From Halomonas saccharevitans (GTDB taxonomy: Bacteria; Pseudomonadota; Gammaproteobacteria; Pseudomonadales; Halomonadaceae), in assembly GCF_900116405.1 (NCBI RefSeq), contig NZ_FPAQ01000014.1:21407-85406 (forward strand): a stretch of 64,000 bases of DNA, in the 5' to 3' direction. Positions 1 through 9,148 of this stretch are shown here, piece by piece. The notes below the pieces were generated by a model. It saw only the letters and a program-made list of their open reading frames with translations, was not told the origin of the DNA and did no database searches. A program made the position numbers and the translations under genes. Each line of letters opens with the position of its first letter. The stretch's first letter is position 1.

Positions 1-1
1 G

Positions 2-787
2 GCCGAGCACTTCGTCGAGCCGGACCGCCGCGCCGTGCCCGCCGAGGCCCTCGAGGCCTATGAGCGGCTGCGCGGCGAGAACCGCGCCTTCGCCCGCTTC
101 GTCACCAACAATGTCACCGACCACAAGGTGGCCGGCTACAAGGCGGTCACCCTGTCGCTGAAGCGCCGCGAGCACTCGCCGGGGGACGTCACCTCCGAGC
201 ATATGGCCGCGGTGGCGGACCTGGCCGACGAGTTCGGCTATGGCGAGCTGCGGGTCACCCACGAGCAGAACCTGGTGCTCACCGACGTGCCGGTGGATCG
301 CATCGAGGCGCTCTGGCAGCGCCTCGAGGCCCTGGGCCTGGCCAATCCCACCGTGGGCACCCTGGCCGACCTGATCTGCTGCCCCGGCGGCGACTACTGC
401 GGCCTGGCCAACGCCAAGTCGATCCCGGTCGCCCACGCCATCCAGGAGCGCTTCGAGGATCTCGACTTCCTCTACGACCTGGGACCACTGGAGCTCAACA
501 TCTCCGGCTGCATGAACGCCTGCGGCCATCACCACGTCGGCCACATCGGCATCCTCGGCGTCGACAAGAAGGGCGAGGAGTATTATCAGATCTCACTGGG
601 CGGCAGCCAGGGCAACGGCGCCTCGCTCGGCAAGATCCTCGGCCCCTCCTTCTTCCGCGAGGACGTGCCGAGCGTGATCGACCAGCTGCTGCAGGTCTAT
701 GTCGGCAGCCGTCAGCCCGACGAGACCTTCCTCGACACCTATCGCCGCATCGGCCTCAAACCCTTCAAGGAGCGTGTCTATGCCTGA
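2..787 (+). CDS. cysI: CysI-type sulfite/nitrite reductase hemoprotein, C-terminal part
   Basis: The 5' end lies outside the window; the open frame runs in from base 2. The product matches the C-terminal half of siroheme/[4Fe-4S] reductases that reduce sulfite to sulfide in cysteine synthesis (nitrite reductase is a related possibility). The cofactor-binding cysteines are visible as C-P-G-G-D-Y-C (C-x5-C) and G-C-M-N-A-C-G (C-x3-C). The fold context N-I-S-G-C and H-I-G-I-L-G-V is typical of the family. The stop codon overlaps the start of the DUF934 gene (ATG at 780), the usual partner of cysI in Pseudomonas-like bacteria, which favours assimilatory sulfite reductase. No truncation is seen other than the window edge. 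Confidence 0.88.
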   Translation, partial: AEHFVEPDRRAVPAEALEAYERLRGENRAFARFVTNNVTDHKVAGYKAVTLSLKRREHSPGDVTSEHMAAVADLADEFGYGELRVTHEQNLVLTDVPVDRIEALWQRLEALGLANPTVGTLADLICCPGGDYCGLANAKSIPVAHAIQERFEDLDFLYDLGPLELNISGCMNACGHHHVGHIGILGVDKKGEEYYQISLGGSQGNGASLGKILGPSFFREDVPSVIDQLLQVYVGSRQPDETFLDTYRRIGLKPFKERVYA

Positions 788-1310
788 GCAGACCGTCACT
801 CGTCCGCTGATCGTCGATGGCCGCCCGGTCGAGGCCGACTGGGCCCGCCACGACGACGACACCGCCCCGGCCGAGGGCCCGGCCCTGGTGCGCCTGGATG
901 TCTGGCAGGCGGCCGGACATCGCGCCGACCTGGCGCCCTGGCTGCCCAGCGACACCGAGCTCACGCCTGAACTCGCCGACGAGCTCGCCCAGGCGCCGCT
1001 GATCGGCGTCGACTTCCCGAAGTTCACCGACGGCCGCGGCTACTCCATCGCGCGGCTGCTGCGCGAGCGATATGGCTACTCGGGCCAGATTCGCGCCGTC
1101 GGCGACGTGCTGATCGACCAGCTCTTCTACCTGTCGCGCTGCGGCGTCAACGCCTTCTCGCTGCGCGAGGATCAGATCGTCGAGGACGCGCTGAACGCCC
1201 TGACCACCTTCAGTCGCGGCTACCAGCCGGGCACCGACGACCCGCAGCCGCTGTTCCGTCGTCGCCTGCGCGAGCTTGCCGGCCGTCTCCGGGAGCCGGC
1301 TCTGGCCTGA
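780..1310 (+). CDS. DUF934 family protein, cysI partner
   Basis: A 176-residue protein starting MPEQTVTRPLIVDG. The start is the ATG that overlaps the cysI stop by 8 nt, implying translational coupling; the open frame extends upstream but only inside cysI. The C-terminal half carries the family pattern D-F-P-K-F-T-D-G-R-G-Y-S-I-A-R-L-L-R-E-R. Its biochemical role is unsettled; it is thought to assist sulfite reductase because the pair is conserved. No metal-binding cluster or membrane segment is visible. A long GC-rich hairpin follows and probably ends the transcript. Confidence 0.85.
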   Translation: MPEQTVTRPLIVDGRPVEADWARHDDDTAPAEGPALVRLDVWQAAGHRADLAPWLPSDTELTPELADELAQAPLIGVDFPKFTDGRGYSIARLLRERYGYSGQIRAVGDVLIDQLFYLSRCGVNAFSLREDQIVEDALNALTTFSRGYQPGTDDPQPLFRRRLRELAGRLREPALA

Positions 1311-1348
1311 CCGGAGCGCCAACGCCCCTGTCACGACGCCCAGACCAA

Positions 1349-1381
1349 CGACGCCGCCGGCCCCCAAGGCCGGCGGCGTCG
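1349..1381. terminator. 14-bp hairpin between DUF934 gene and Smr gene
   Basis: CGACGCCGCCGGCC (1349-1362) pairs with GGCCGGCGGCGTCG (1368-1381) around the loop CCCAA. It lies between two convergent genes and lacks a clear T-run, so it may stop transcripts from either side or act as an RNA 3' end stabiliser. Confidence 0.6.
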
Positions 1382-1422
1382 CTATGCTCTACCGCATATC
1401 TAACACACAGCGGCGGCCCGAC

Positions 1423-2013
1423 TCAGCCGCGACGCTTCTGCTGACGCTCACGATTGTTGGCCTTCGCCCGTTCGCTCTTGCGCAGCATCACCCAGGTGGC
1501 GCCCAGGCCGCCATCCGCCTGGCTCGCCGAGGCGAAGGCCTGGACCTCATCGAGGCTCTGGAGCCATTTCGCCAGACAGGAGCGCAGCACGTTGGCGGGA
1601 CTGTCGATCTCGCGGCCACGGCCATGAATGATCATCACCGAGCGCAGGTCGTGGGCGTAGGCCTCGCGGATGAAGGGCGGCAGCATCCGGCGACACTCCT
1701 CCAGCGGCCGACGCAGCAGGTGCAGGCTGGCCTGGACCGGATAGCCGCCGTGACGCAGGCGGTCCACCACGGCGGTCTGGATGCCGTCGCGATGGAAGTG
1801 CAGCGGATCGAAGGGCGGCATCAGGTCGATGAAGTCGGTCGAGAGGAGATCGCCCCCCGGCGTCTCGGCCGCCGCGCTCTCCCGCCGGGCCAGCTGCGCC
1901 TCACTGGGGGCGCGGTGGGCCTGGCCGGTATGCGCACGACCCTGTCCACGCAACAGGGGTGTCACGTCGCCCATCAGGGCCTGAAAATCGGCGTCGTCGT
2001 GAAGGTCCGTCAA
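1423..2013 (-). CDS. Smr domain protein
   Basis: A small MutS-related (Smr) domain protein of about 196 residues. The C-terminal two thirds carries the Smr pattern: S-L-H-L-L-R-R-P-L-E-E, then S-V-M-I-I-H-G-R-G, then S-P-A-N-V-L-R-S-C-L. Smr domains are DNA- or RNA-acting nucleases; the stand-alone type resembles E. coli YdaL or SmrA/SmrB. The start chosen is TTG at 2013, because AGGAGG at 2020-2025 sits 6 nt upstream; an ATG at 2043 is in frame but has no good ribosome site. The substrate cannot be told from sequence. Its promoter region is shared with hipBA, which is divergent. Confidence 0.82.
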   Translation of the reverse strand: MTDLHDDADFQALMGDVTPLLRGQGRAHTGQAHRAPSEAQLARRESAAAETPGGDLLSTDFIDLMPPFDPLHFHRDGIQTAVVDRLRHGGYPVQASLHLLRRPLEECRRMLPPFIREAYAHDLRSVMIIHGRGREIDSPANVLRSCLAKWLQSLDEVQAFASASQADGGLGATWVMLRKSERAKANNRERQQKRRG

Positions 2014-2095
2014 GGCACACCTCCTGGCCAGCTGAGTAGACATTTCATCCTAGCAAAGGGCTCAGGGCCATCCCATATCGCGATGGCAGTTAAAA

Positions 2096-2167
2096 TATCC
2101 GCCTTAGAGGATATTGTGCTATTATCCCCCATAGCGGATAAACACTTTTTATCCTCTATAGGGGATA
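2096..2167 (+). promoter_or_regulatory. Three HipB operators, TATCC-N8-GGATA
   Basis: Three copies of TATCC-N8-GGATA lie at 2096-2113, 2123-2140 and 2150-2167, each exactly 27 nt from the next. This is the operator consensus known for E. coli HipB. The last copy ends 2 nt before the hipB start codon and overlaps its ribosome site, so bound HipB (with HipA) should block both promoter and leader. Confidence 0.9.
2114..2142 (+). promoter_or_regulatory. Candidate hipBA promoter
   Basis: TTGTGC (2114-2119) and GATAAA (2137-2142) are separated by 17 nt. The spacer contains almost the whole second HipB operator and the -10 box overlaps its right half-site, which fits simple autorepression. The boxes are only moderate matches to the sigma-70 consensus. 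Confidence 0.45.
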
Positions 2168-2169
2168 TC

Positions 2170-2430
2170 ATGAAGATCACCTCACCCGAGATGCTCGCGC
2201 AATCGCTCAAGAACGCACGCAAGCGTCGCCACCTGACGCAGCAGGCCACCGCCGAGCAGGTCGGCATCAAGCAAGCGACCGTTTCGGGCTTCGAGCACCA
2301 TCCGGAACGCAGCCGGCTCGAGACGCTGTTCAAGCTGCTGTCGGCCCTCGAGCTGGAGCTCCACGTCACCGAGCGCAACAGCGCCGAGGATACGACCAGC
2401 CCCGAGGCGGGCTGGGAACAGGAGTGGTAG
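2170..2430 (+). CDS. hipB: HipB antitoxin, XRE-family repressor
   Basis: An 86-residue XRE helix-turn-helix protein close to the length of E. coli HipB (88). The HTH is at about residues 14-50 (L-T-Q-Q-A-T-A-E-Q-V-G-I-K-Q-A-T-V-S). HipB neutralises the kinase HipA and binds the three operators just upstream. The ATG at 2170 is taken as the start since it immediately follows the third operator; a longer open frame upstream is only a read-through of the intergenic region. The C-terminus ends in tryptophan (E-Q-E-W), as in E. coli HipB, where the C-terminal Trp matters for degradation and toxin contact. Three nucleotides separate it from hipA. Confidence 0.92.
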   Translation: MKITSPEMLAQSLKNARKRRHLTQQATAEQVGIKQATVSGFEHHPERSRLETLFKLLSALELELHVTERNSAEDTTSPEAGWEQEW

Positions 2431-2433
2431 GCC

Positions 2434-3738
2434 ATGGCGAACCTCACCGTCGCGATGAACGGCATCGAGATCGGCACCCTGAGCCTGGCCCGATCTGGCG
2501 CCATGGCCTTTCGGTACCATCCCGAATGGGTAGACCGCCAGGGTGCCCGGGCGGTCTCGCTGTCGCTACCGCTCTCCACCGCGCCATATCGCGGCGAGGT
2601 GGTCTACAACTTCTTCGACAACCTGCTGCCCGACTCGGAGGCGATTCGCGCCCGCATGCAGGCACGCTTCCGGGTACCGACGCGCCACCCCTTCGATCTG
2701 CTGGCCAGCATCGGCCGCGACTGCGTCGGCGCGATACAGTTGATGCCCGAAGACGCCCCGGCCGGAGACGTCCATGCCGTCACCGCCGAGCCGCTCGATG
2801 AAGCGGCCATCGAGACGCTGCTGTCCGGCTATCAGGACGCCCCGCTGGGCATGGCCGAGGGGCAGGATTTTCGCATCTCGCTGGCTGGCGCCCAGGAGAA
2901 GACGGCGCTGCTCTGGCACCGGGGACGCTGGCAGCGTCCCACGGGCAGCACGCCCACCAGCCACATCTTCAAGCTGCCGATCGGGTTTCTCGAACACGGC
3001 AACATCGACCTGCGCCGGAGTAGCGCCAACGAGTGGCTGTGCCTGCGCCTGCTGGAGGCTTTCGGCCTGCCGGTGGCTCGCACCGAGCTCGCCCGCTTCG
3101 GCGACCAGGAAGTCCTCGTGGTCGAGCGCTTCGACCGACGCTGGTCGCGGGACGGTTCCTGGCTCATGCGCCTGCCCCAGGAGGACTTCTGCCAGGCGCT
3201 GGGCATCGCCCCGGCGCTGAAGTACGAGAGCGATGGCGGCCCGGGGATCGCGCAGGCCATGCGCCTGCTGCGCGGCTCGCAGCAGGCCGGCCTGGATCGG
3301 GAGCGTTTCTTCAAGGCCCAGATCCTGTTCTGGCTGCTGGCCACCATCGACGGGCATGCCAAGAACTTCAGCCTGTTCCTCGAGCCGGGAAGCGCCTATC
3401 GCATGACGCCGATGTACGACGTCATCTCCGCCTATCCGCTCATGCGTCAGGGCAGCATGGCCGCCGAGCGCGCCAAGATGGCCATGGCCCTCAAGGGCAA
3501 GAATCGCTACTACCGCTGGTCGAGGATGGCGCCCCGACACTTCACCGCGACCGCACACCAGGTCGACTACTCGGCCGAGCGCGTGACCGCGCTGATGGGC
3601 GAGATCGCAGACGCGGCCGAGGGCGTCATCGACACGCTCGCCGCCAGCCTGCCTGCCGACTTCCCGGCAGCGACCGGCGAGCCCATCCTCGAGGGCGTTC
3701 GTCAGCAGGCATCAAGACTGGCGGATTTCCTGGCCTAG
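2434..3738 (+). CDS. hipA: HipA serine/threonine kinase toxin
   Basis: A 434-residue HipA family kinase (E. coli HipA is 440). In E. coli this enzyme phosphorylates glutamyl-tRNA synthetase, halts translation and promotes persistence. Key residues are present: the autophosphorylated serine of the P-loop motif R-I-S (Ser149; E. coli Ser150), the catalytic aspartate in I-D-G-H-A-K-N-F-S (Asp306; E. coli Asp309) and the Mg-binding aspartate in Y-D-V-I (Asp329; E. coli Asp332). The A-G-A-Q-E-K-T-A-L-L stretch and V-V-E-R-F-D-R are also conserved. The gene looks intact and active and is cotranscribed with hipB. Whether GltX is its target here is inference. Confidence 0.93.
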   Translation: MANLTVAMNGIEIGTLSLARSGAMAFRYHPEWVDRQGARAVSLSLPLSTAPYRGEVVYNFFDNLLPDSEAIRARMQARFRVPTRHPFDLLASIGRDCVGAIQLMPEDAPAGDVHAVTAEPLDEAAIETLLSGYQDAPLGMAEGQDFRISLAGAQEKTALLWHRGRWQRPTGSTPTSHIFKLPIGFLEHGNIDLRRSSANEWLCLRLLEAFGLPVARTELARFGDQEVLVVERFDRRWSRDGSWLMRLPQEDFCQALGIAPALKYESDGGPGIAQAMRLLRGSQQAGLDRERFFKAQILFWLLATIDGHAKNFSLFLEPGSAYRMTPMYDVISAYPLMRQGSMAAERAKMAMALKGKNRYYRWSRMAPRHFTATAHQVDYSAERVTALMGEIADAAEGVIDTLAASLPADFPAATGEPILEGVRQQASRLADFLA

Positions 3739-3828
3739 GCGTTGCCTTCATCCTGGTGCCCTGTGCTGCCATGCCGGCCACCGGGTATGGCAGCATGGGC
3801 GCCGTCCTATCACCCCGGAGCTTCTCTC

Positions 3829-4272
3829 ATGCCCTCCCCGCGTCTGCTGATCGGCCTGCCCCTGCTCGTCACCCCGGCGGCGATCGCCGGCTGGCTGTGG
3901 CTGACCATGCTCAGTCCCTTCACCTACGAACGCCCGGACCACCTGGACCCGATCTCCGACGGGCCCCACCGGGTCTTCGTCTATGGCACCCTGACCCACG
4001 CCCCGATCCGCTGGCTGGTCTATGGCCGCGCAGGCGATCCCGACCCGGTGGTGCTGGAGGGCTTCCGGCGCACGGGGCTGGACCTCGCGCCGGCACCGAC
4101 GGCACGGGTGGAGGGCCTGCTGCTGCAGGTCGATGCCGAGGAGCTCTCCCGCCTCGATCGCTACGAGCGGCTGGGGATCCGCTATGAACGGGTACGCGCG
4201 ACGCTGCGCGACGGCCAGGAGGCCTGGGTCTATCGGCGCCTGCCGGAGGACGCCGTCGAGGCTCCGGAGTGA
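3829..4272 (+). CDS. Gamma-glutamylcyclotransferase-like (AIG2 family) protein with N-terminal membrane anchor
   Basis: A 147-residue protein. Residues 5-27 form a single hydrophobic segment. The remainder is a GGCT/AIG2-like fold with the signature V-F-V-Y-G-T-L (about 47-53) and the L-D-R-Y-E-R-L segment, which includes the acidic residues typical of the active site. Family members act on gamma-glutamyl amines or peptides; the substrate here is unknown. The membrane anchor is uncommon for the family and suggests action at the inner membrane face or periplasm. The start is the ATG at 3829, which gives the clean leader; an upstream in-frame start would add a low-complexity extension. Confidence 0.72.
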   Translation: MPSPRLLIGLPLLVTPAAIAGWLWLTMLSPFTYERPDHLDPISDGPHRVFVYGTLTHAPIRWLVYGRAGDPDPVVLEGFRRTGLDLAPAPTARVEGLLLQVDAEELSRLDRYERLGIRYERVRATLRDGQEAWVYRRLPEDAVEAPE

Positions 4273-4351
4273 CGCCCGCCCACCGTCGGGTTGTGGCCCG
4301 ATATCGCCGCCTTCTACAATGGCGCCATTCATCAGGGTTCAAGGAGTCTCC

Positions 4352-5752
<1,401 letters not shown>

Positions 5753-5836
5753 CGGCGGCGACGAAAAATGCTAGGCTGGGCGAAGCCGTTCGTCGCTCGA
5801 CGACCGGTCTTCCCCCGACACGAAAAGGAGATCGTG

Positions 5837-6310
5837 ATGACCCTGATGCGCAGACCTCTTATCGCCACCGCCGCCCTGACCCTCGCGCTCGTCGGCACCA
5901 CCAGTAGCCACGCCGCCGATGTCGACAAGTCCATCGAGTATCGCCAGGACGCCCTGGGCGTGATCGGCTGGCAGATCGGCCCGCTGGGCGACATGGCCCA
6001 AGGCAAGGTCGATTACGACGCCGAGGAGTTCGCCCGCCGTGCCGAGAACCTCGCCGCCGTGGCCCCACTGCCCTGGGAAGGTTTCGTCAAAGGCTCCCTG
6101 CGGGGCGACGGCCACGGGGTGGATACCGCCGCCCTGGCCGATATCGCCGACGACTGGGAAGACTTCGAGTCCCGCCAGCAGGCCATGATCGAGGAAACCG
6201 CCACCCTGGCCGAGCTCGCCCAGGGAAACGACTTCACCGCCATGCGCCGTCAGGTCGCGGCGGTCGCCGATACCTGCAAGGGGTGTCACGATAACTACAA
6301 GGCCGAGTGA
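5837..6310 (+). CDS. Class II cytochrome c (cytochrome c' type)
   Basis: A 157-residue secreted protein. The signal peptide (about residues 1-26) ends near S-H-A-A-D, so it is periplasmic. The single haem c site C-K-G-C-H lies close to the C-terminus, as in class II cytochromes c, where a four-helix bundle precedes it. Such proteins bind NO or CO or act as electron carriers. The start is ATG 5837, with AAGGAG 6 nt upstream; an in-frame GTG at 5834 is too close to that site. A cytochrome b561 gene is encoded convergently next to it, a plausible redox partner, though they do not share a transcript. Confidence 0.88.
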   Translation: MTLMRRPLIATAALTLALVGTTSSHAADVDKSIEYRQDALGVIGWQIGPLGDMAQGKVDYDAEEFARRAENLAAVAPLPWEGFVKGSLRGDGHGVDTAALADIADDWEDFESRQQAMIEETATLAELAQGNDFTAMRRQVAAVADTCKGCHDNYKAE

Positions 6311-6331
6311 GACGACCTCGGAATGCAATGA

Positions 6332-6365
6332 AACGAGAAGGCGGCCCACGGGCCGCCTTCTCGTT
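6332..6365. terminator. 15-bp terminator hairpin after cytochrome c'
   Basis: AACGAGAAGGCGGCC (6332-6346) pairs perfectly with GGCCGCCTTCTCGTT (6351-6365) around the loop CACG. It follows the cytochrome c' stop by 21 nt. The T-run is short, but the stem is very strong and A- and T-ended, typical of a bidirectional terminator between convergent genes. Confidence 0.8.
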
Positions 6366-6390
6366 AGCGCTGTCTGCGCTTCACCACTTC

Positions 6391-6442
6391 CCGACCGAGC
6401 GCGGCCCGACCGAACGCGGCCCGACCGAACGCGGCCCGACCG
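6391..6442 (+). repeat. 15-bp tandem repeat, 3.5 copies
   Basis: The unit CCGACCGAACGCGGC occurs at 6391-6405 (one mismatch), 6406-6420 and 6421-6435, with a partial fourth copy to 6442. It abuts the stop codon of the cytochrome b561 gene (complement of 6443-6445). Exact copies suggest recent slippage. Confidence 0.9.
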
Positions 6443-7141
6443 TCACAGCTGCCAGAGCCAGGACACCACCCCCACGGCCACTATTATCAGCCCGGCCGCG
6501 CGCCACGGTTTGCCTTGGGTCACTGCGCCCGGGTGGGCAGATCCGTCGTGGGCAGGGCTGTCGTGGGGAGGACCGGGCAGCCGCTTGACCCCGTGGATCA
6601 TAGCGCCGACCAGCCGTTCACCCTTCCACCGGTGAATCAGCAGCGCTACCAGGTGCAGGCCGATCAGCCCGAGCAGCAGCTGGCCGTTCCAGTGGTGCAG
6701 GGTGCGCAGCGCATCGCTGGTCGTCGTGGAGACCCGGTCGTAGAGCGGCGCCTGGAAGAAGACGTCGTCGCTCAAGAAGAGGCCGCTGATCGCCTGGACG
6801 CTCAGCGACACCAGCATCACAACGACCGCCAGACCGCCGAGGGGATTGTGTCCGGCATAGGGCGGCAGCGCGCCGCGCCACAGGGCCCGGAGGTAGCCCA
6901 GCACCGCCCGCGGCCCGTACAGGAAGTGCCGAACCCGGGCGTGGTGACTCCCCGCCAGCGCCCAGCCCCAGCGAAAGAGCAGCAGTCCCAGCACCACCAG
7001 GCCGGCTCGGGCATGGATCTCGACGGGAAAGACGAAGGGGGCTCCCCCCATCTTCATGGTGTAGTAGGACAGCGCCACGGCGCCCACCAGCGCCCAGTGA
7101 AACAGGCGAATCGACAGATCCCAGACTCTTATGCGGTGCAT
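6443..7141 (-). CDS. Cytochrome b561-type membrane protein
   Basis: A 232-residue integral membrane protein with four main hydrophobic helices and a further C-terminal one. Histidines suited to bis-haem b ligation appear in R-L-F-H-W (helix 1), E-I-H-A-R (helix 2), T-L-H-H-W and G-L-H-L-V-A-L. The family (Ni/Fe-hydrogenase b-type subunit or bacterial cytochrome b561) passes electrons between the quinone pool and periplasmic c cytochromes. The start is ATG 7141, preceded by AAGGAG; a longer in-frame start adds no conserved sequence. It faces the cytochrome c' gene, so the two may act together. Confidence 0.85.
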   Translation of the reverse strand: MHRIRVWDLSIRLFHWALVGAVALSYYTMKMGGAPFVFPVEIHARAGLVVLGLLLFRWGWALAGSHHARVRHFLYGPRAVLGYLRALWRGALPPYAGHNPLGGLAVVVMLVSLSVQAISGLFLSDDVFFQAPLYDRVSTTTSDALRTLHHWNGQLLLGLIGLHLVALLIHRWKGERLVGAMIHGVKRLPGPPHDSPAHDGSAHPGAVTQGKPWRAAGLIIVAVGVVSWLWQL

Positions 7142-7270
7142 GTTGCTGGCTCCTTGCCTTCCTGCAATAGTATATCCTTGCCTCTGGGCGAGACACGGGT
7201 CGCGTCGGCCCATGATAGCTCGCCTGAGGCCGTCTTATCGCCCCCGCACACGACGACAAGGAGGTCCAGG

Positions 7271-7972
7271 GTGCAAAAGCGCCATGCCTGGCATGAGGCC
7301 AGCGTCACGACCCTGCCGGTGATGTTCGGCTACCTGCCGCTGGGGGCGGCCTTCGGCATCCTCGCCATCGAGGTCGGCATCCCCGTCTGGGGAGCGCTAC
7401 TGATGTCGCTGGTCATCTACGCCGGGGCCGGTCAGTTTCTCGCCGTGGCGCTGCTCGCCGCCGGGGCGGGCCTGGTGGAGGTGGCCGTGGCCACCCTGAT
7501 GCTCAATTCCCGCCACCTCTTCTACGGCCTCTCGCTGCTCAAGCGCTTCCAGGGCGCCGGCTGGCGCAAGCCCTATCTCATCTTCGCGCTGACCGACGAG
7601 ACCTACTCGCTGCTGACCACCCACGGCGGGGAGCGAGAGCTGGACCACGCCCAGGCCTTTCGCCTCAGCCTGCTCAACCAGCTCTGGTGGGTGCTGGGCA
7701 GCGTGGCGGGCGTGCTGATCGGCACCACCCTGGAGTTCGACAGTCGCGGCATCGAATTCGCCCTGACGGCGCTGTTCATCGTGCTGACGCTGGAGCAAGC
7801 CCGGCGGCTGCGCCAGTGGCTGCCCTTCGCGATCGCGCTGGTCACCGGGATCGGCGCCGTGGCGCTGCTGCCCGACCGCCACCTGCTGCTGGGCGCCATC
7901 GGGGCGACCACCCTGGTGCTGCTGGTCGACCACCGCCGCCGTCAGACACACCGCGAGGCCCCGACCCCATGA
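7271..7972 (+). CDS. azlC: AzlC-family branched-chain amino acid exporter subunit
   Basis: A 233-residue membrane protein of the AzlC/YgaZ family, which with the small subunit AzlD/YgaH exports valine and related amino acids. The family features G-Y-L-P-L-G-A-A-F-G-I near the N-terminus and N-S-R-H-L-F-Y-G are clear. The start chosen is GTG 7271, because AAGGAGG (7258-7264) lies 6 nt before it; the longer open frame upstream runs through the cytochrome b561 antisense strand. It overlaps azlD by 4 nt. Confidence 0.9.
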   Translation: MQKRHAWHEASVTTLPVMFGYLPLGAAFGILAIEVGIPVWGALLMSLVIYAGAGQFLAVALLAAGAGLVEVAVATLMLNSRHLFYGLSLLKRFQGAGWRKPYLIFALTDETYSLLTTHGGERELDHAQAFRLSLLNQLWWVLGSVAGVLIGTTLEFDSRGIEFALTALFIVLTLEQARRLRQWLPFAIALVTGIGAVALLPDRHLLLGAIGATTLVLLVDHRRRQTHREAPTP

Positions 7973-8316
7973 GCACCCTCGAGCTGCTGACCTTCATCGC
8001 CGTCTGCGCCGGGGCGACCTTCGCCACGCGCGTGCTGCCGTTCGTGGCCCTTGCCCGCCAGGCGGAACACCCGCTGATCCTGCATCTGGGGCGCTACCTG
8101 CCGCCGGCGGTGATGATGATCCTGGTGATCTATGCGCTGCGCGACTTCCGCCCCCTTGCCGACGGCCACCTGAACGTCGCTCCCGACGGCTGGCCGCTGA
8201 TCCTCGCCTCGCTGACGGTGGTGGGGTTGCACCTGTGGCGGCGCCATGCCCTGCTGTCGATCGCCGGAGGGACCGGCGCCTTCATGGCCATGGTGCAGCT
8301 GGGCTGGACGCCGTAA
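7969..8316 (+). CDS. azlD: AzlD-family exporter small subunit
   Basis: A 115-residue membrane protein with about four hydrophobic helices and the AzlD pattern A-T-F-A-T-R-V-L-P-F and L-P-P-A-V-M-M-I-L-V. It is the partner of AzlC. The ATGA overlap with azlC implies coupled translation and equal amounts. The pair has no adjacent Lrp-type regulator. Confidence 0.9.
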   Translation: MSTLELLTFIAVCAGATFATRVLPFVALARQAEHPLILHLGRYLPPAVMMILVIYALRDFRPLADGHLNVAPDGWPLILASLTVVGLHLWRRHALLSIAGGTGAFMAMVQLGWTP

Positions 8317-8409
8317 GCTTGGGGAAGACTTTCACATGGCCCGTTGATCAAGGGCATTGAGCTCGGCCCGACGACCGGCGACCATGGTACAAACTTCAAG
8401 GAGACGGTC

Positions 8410-9051
8410 ATGACACGCAACATTGCCGATATTCGGCGCGACTATGAGGGTGGTCAGCTGGACGAGGCAGACTCACCCGACGAGCCCATGACGCTGTTCG
8501 ACGAGTGGCTGACCCTGGCGCTCGACACCGAGGGCAGCGACGGCAACGCCATGACCCTGGCCACGGCCGACAGCCAGGGACGCCCCCACGCCCGGATCGT
8601 GCTGCTCAAGGGCACCGACGAGAAGGGCATGGTGTTCTTCACCAACTATCACAGCCACAAGGGCAGCGAGCTCGCCAACGTGCCCCATGCCTCGCTGGTG
8701 TTCTGGTGGCCAGGCCTCTCCCGCCAGGTCCGCGTCGAGGGCCGGGTGGAGCAGGTCAGCCCGGAGGAATCGGACACCTACTTCGCCAGTCGTCCCCGCG
8801 GCAGCCAGCTGGGGGCCTGGGTCGCTACCCAGAGCGTGGTGATCCCCGATCGCAGCTGGCTCGCTCAGCGCGAACAGCGCTTCGAGCATGCCTATGAGGG
8901 GCAGGAGATTCCCCGCCCGATTCACTGGGGCGGCTACCGCGTGATCCCTGACATGATCGAGTTCTGGCAGGGACAGCCGAGCCGGCTCCACGACCGCCTG
9001 CGCTACGAGCGCCGCGACGGCAGCTGGCACCGCTTCCGCCTGGCGCCCTGA
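8410..9051 (+). CDS. pdxH: Pyridoxamine 5'-phosphate oxidase
   Basis: A 213-residue FMN flavoenzyme that oxidises pyridoxamine or pyridoxine 5'-phosphate to PLP. Conserved stretches include R-I-V-L-L-K-G, F-F-T-N-Y-x-S-x-K-G, S-R-Q-V-R-V-E-G, S-R-P-R-G-S-Q-L-G-A-W and W-G-G-Y-R-V-x-P. The C-terminus ends in R-L-A-P, as in E. coli PdxH. The start is ATG 8410 with AAGGAG just upstream. It is monocistronic and ends at a strong terminator. Confidence 0.95.
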   Translation: MTRNIADIRRDYEGGQLDEADSPDEPMTLFDEWLTLALDTEGSDGNAMTLATADSQGRPHARIVLLKGTDEKGMVFFTNYHSHKGSELANVPHASLVFWWPGLSRQVRVEGRVEQVSPEESDTYFASRPRGSQLGAWVATQSVVIPDRSWLAQREQRFEHAYEGQEIPRPIHWGGYRVIPDMIEFWQGQPSRLHDRLRYERRDGSWHRFRLAP

Positions 9052-9091
9052 TTCCGAGCCGGCACCTGCACGGTCACATCGGTCCGAACCT

Positions 9092-9127
9092 GCGCAGCCC
9101 CCGTCATGGCGGGGGCTGCGCTCTTTT
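9092..9127. terminator. Rho-independent terminator, pdxH / acetyltransferase
   Basis: GCGCAGCCCCCG (9092-9103) pairs with CGGGGGCTGCGC (9110-9121) around TCATGG and is followed by TCTTTT. It lies between convergent genes and probably serves both, best for pdxH. Confidence 0.88.
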
Positions 9128-9148
9128 CAGGGCCAGCGAGCGCCGGCG

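Noticed and set aside
2067..2087. GCCATC-N9-GATGGC inverted repeat upstream of the hip operators
   Set aside because: Arms are short, it does not match the HipB consensus and there is no linked regulator.
6391..6442. Short CRISPR-like array
   Set aside because: Repeats are directly abutting without spacers; it is a simple tandem repeat.
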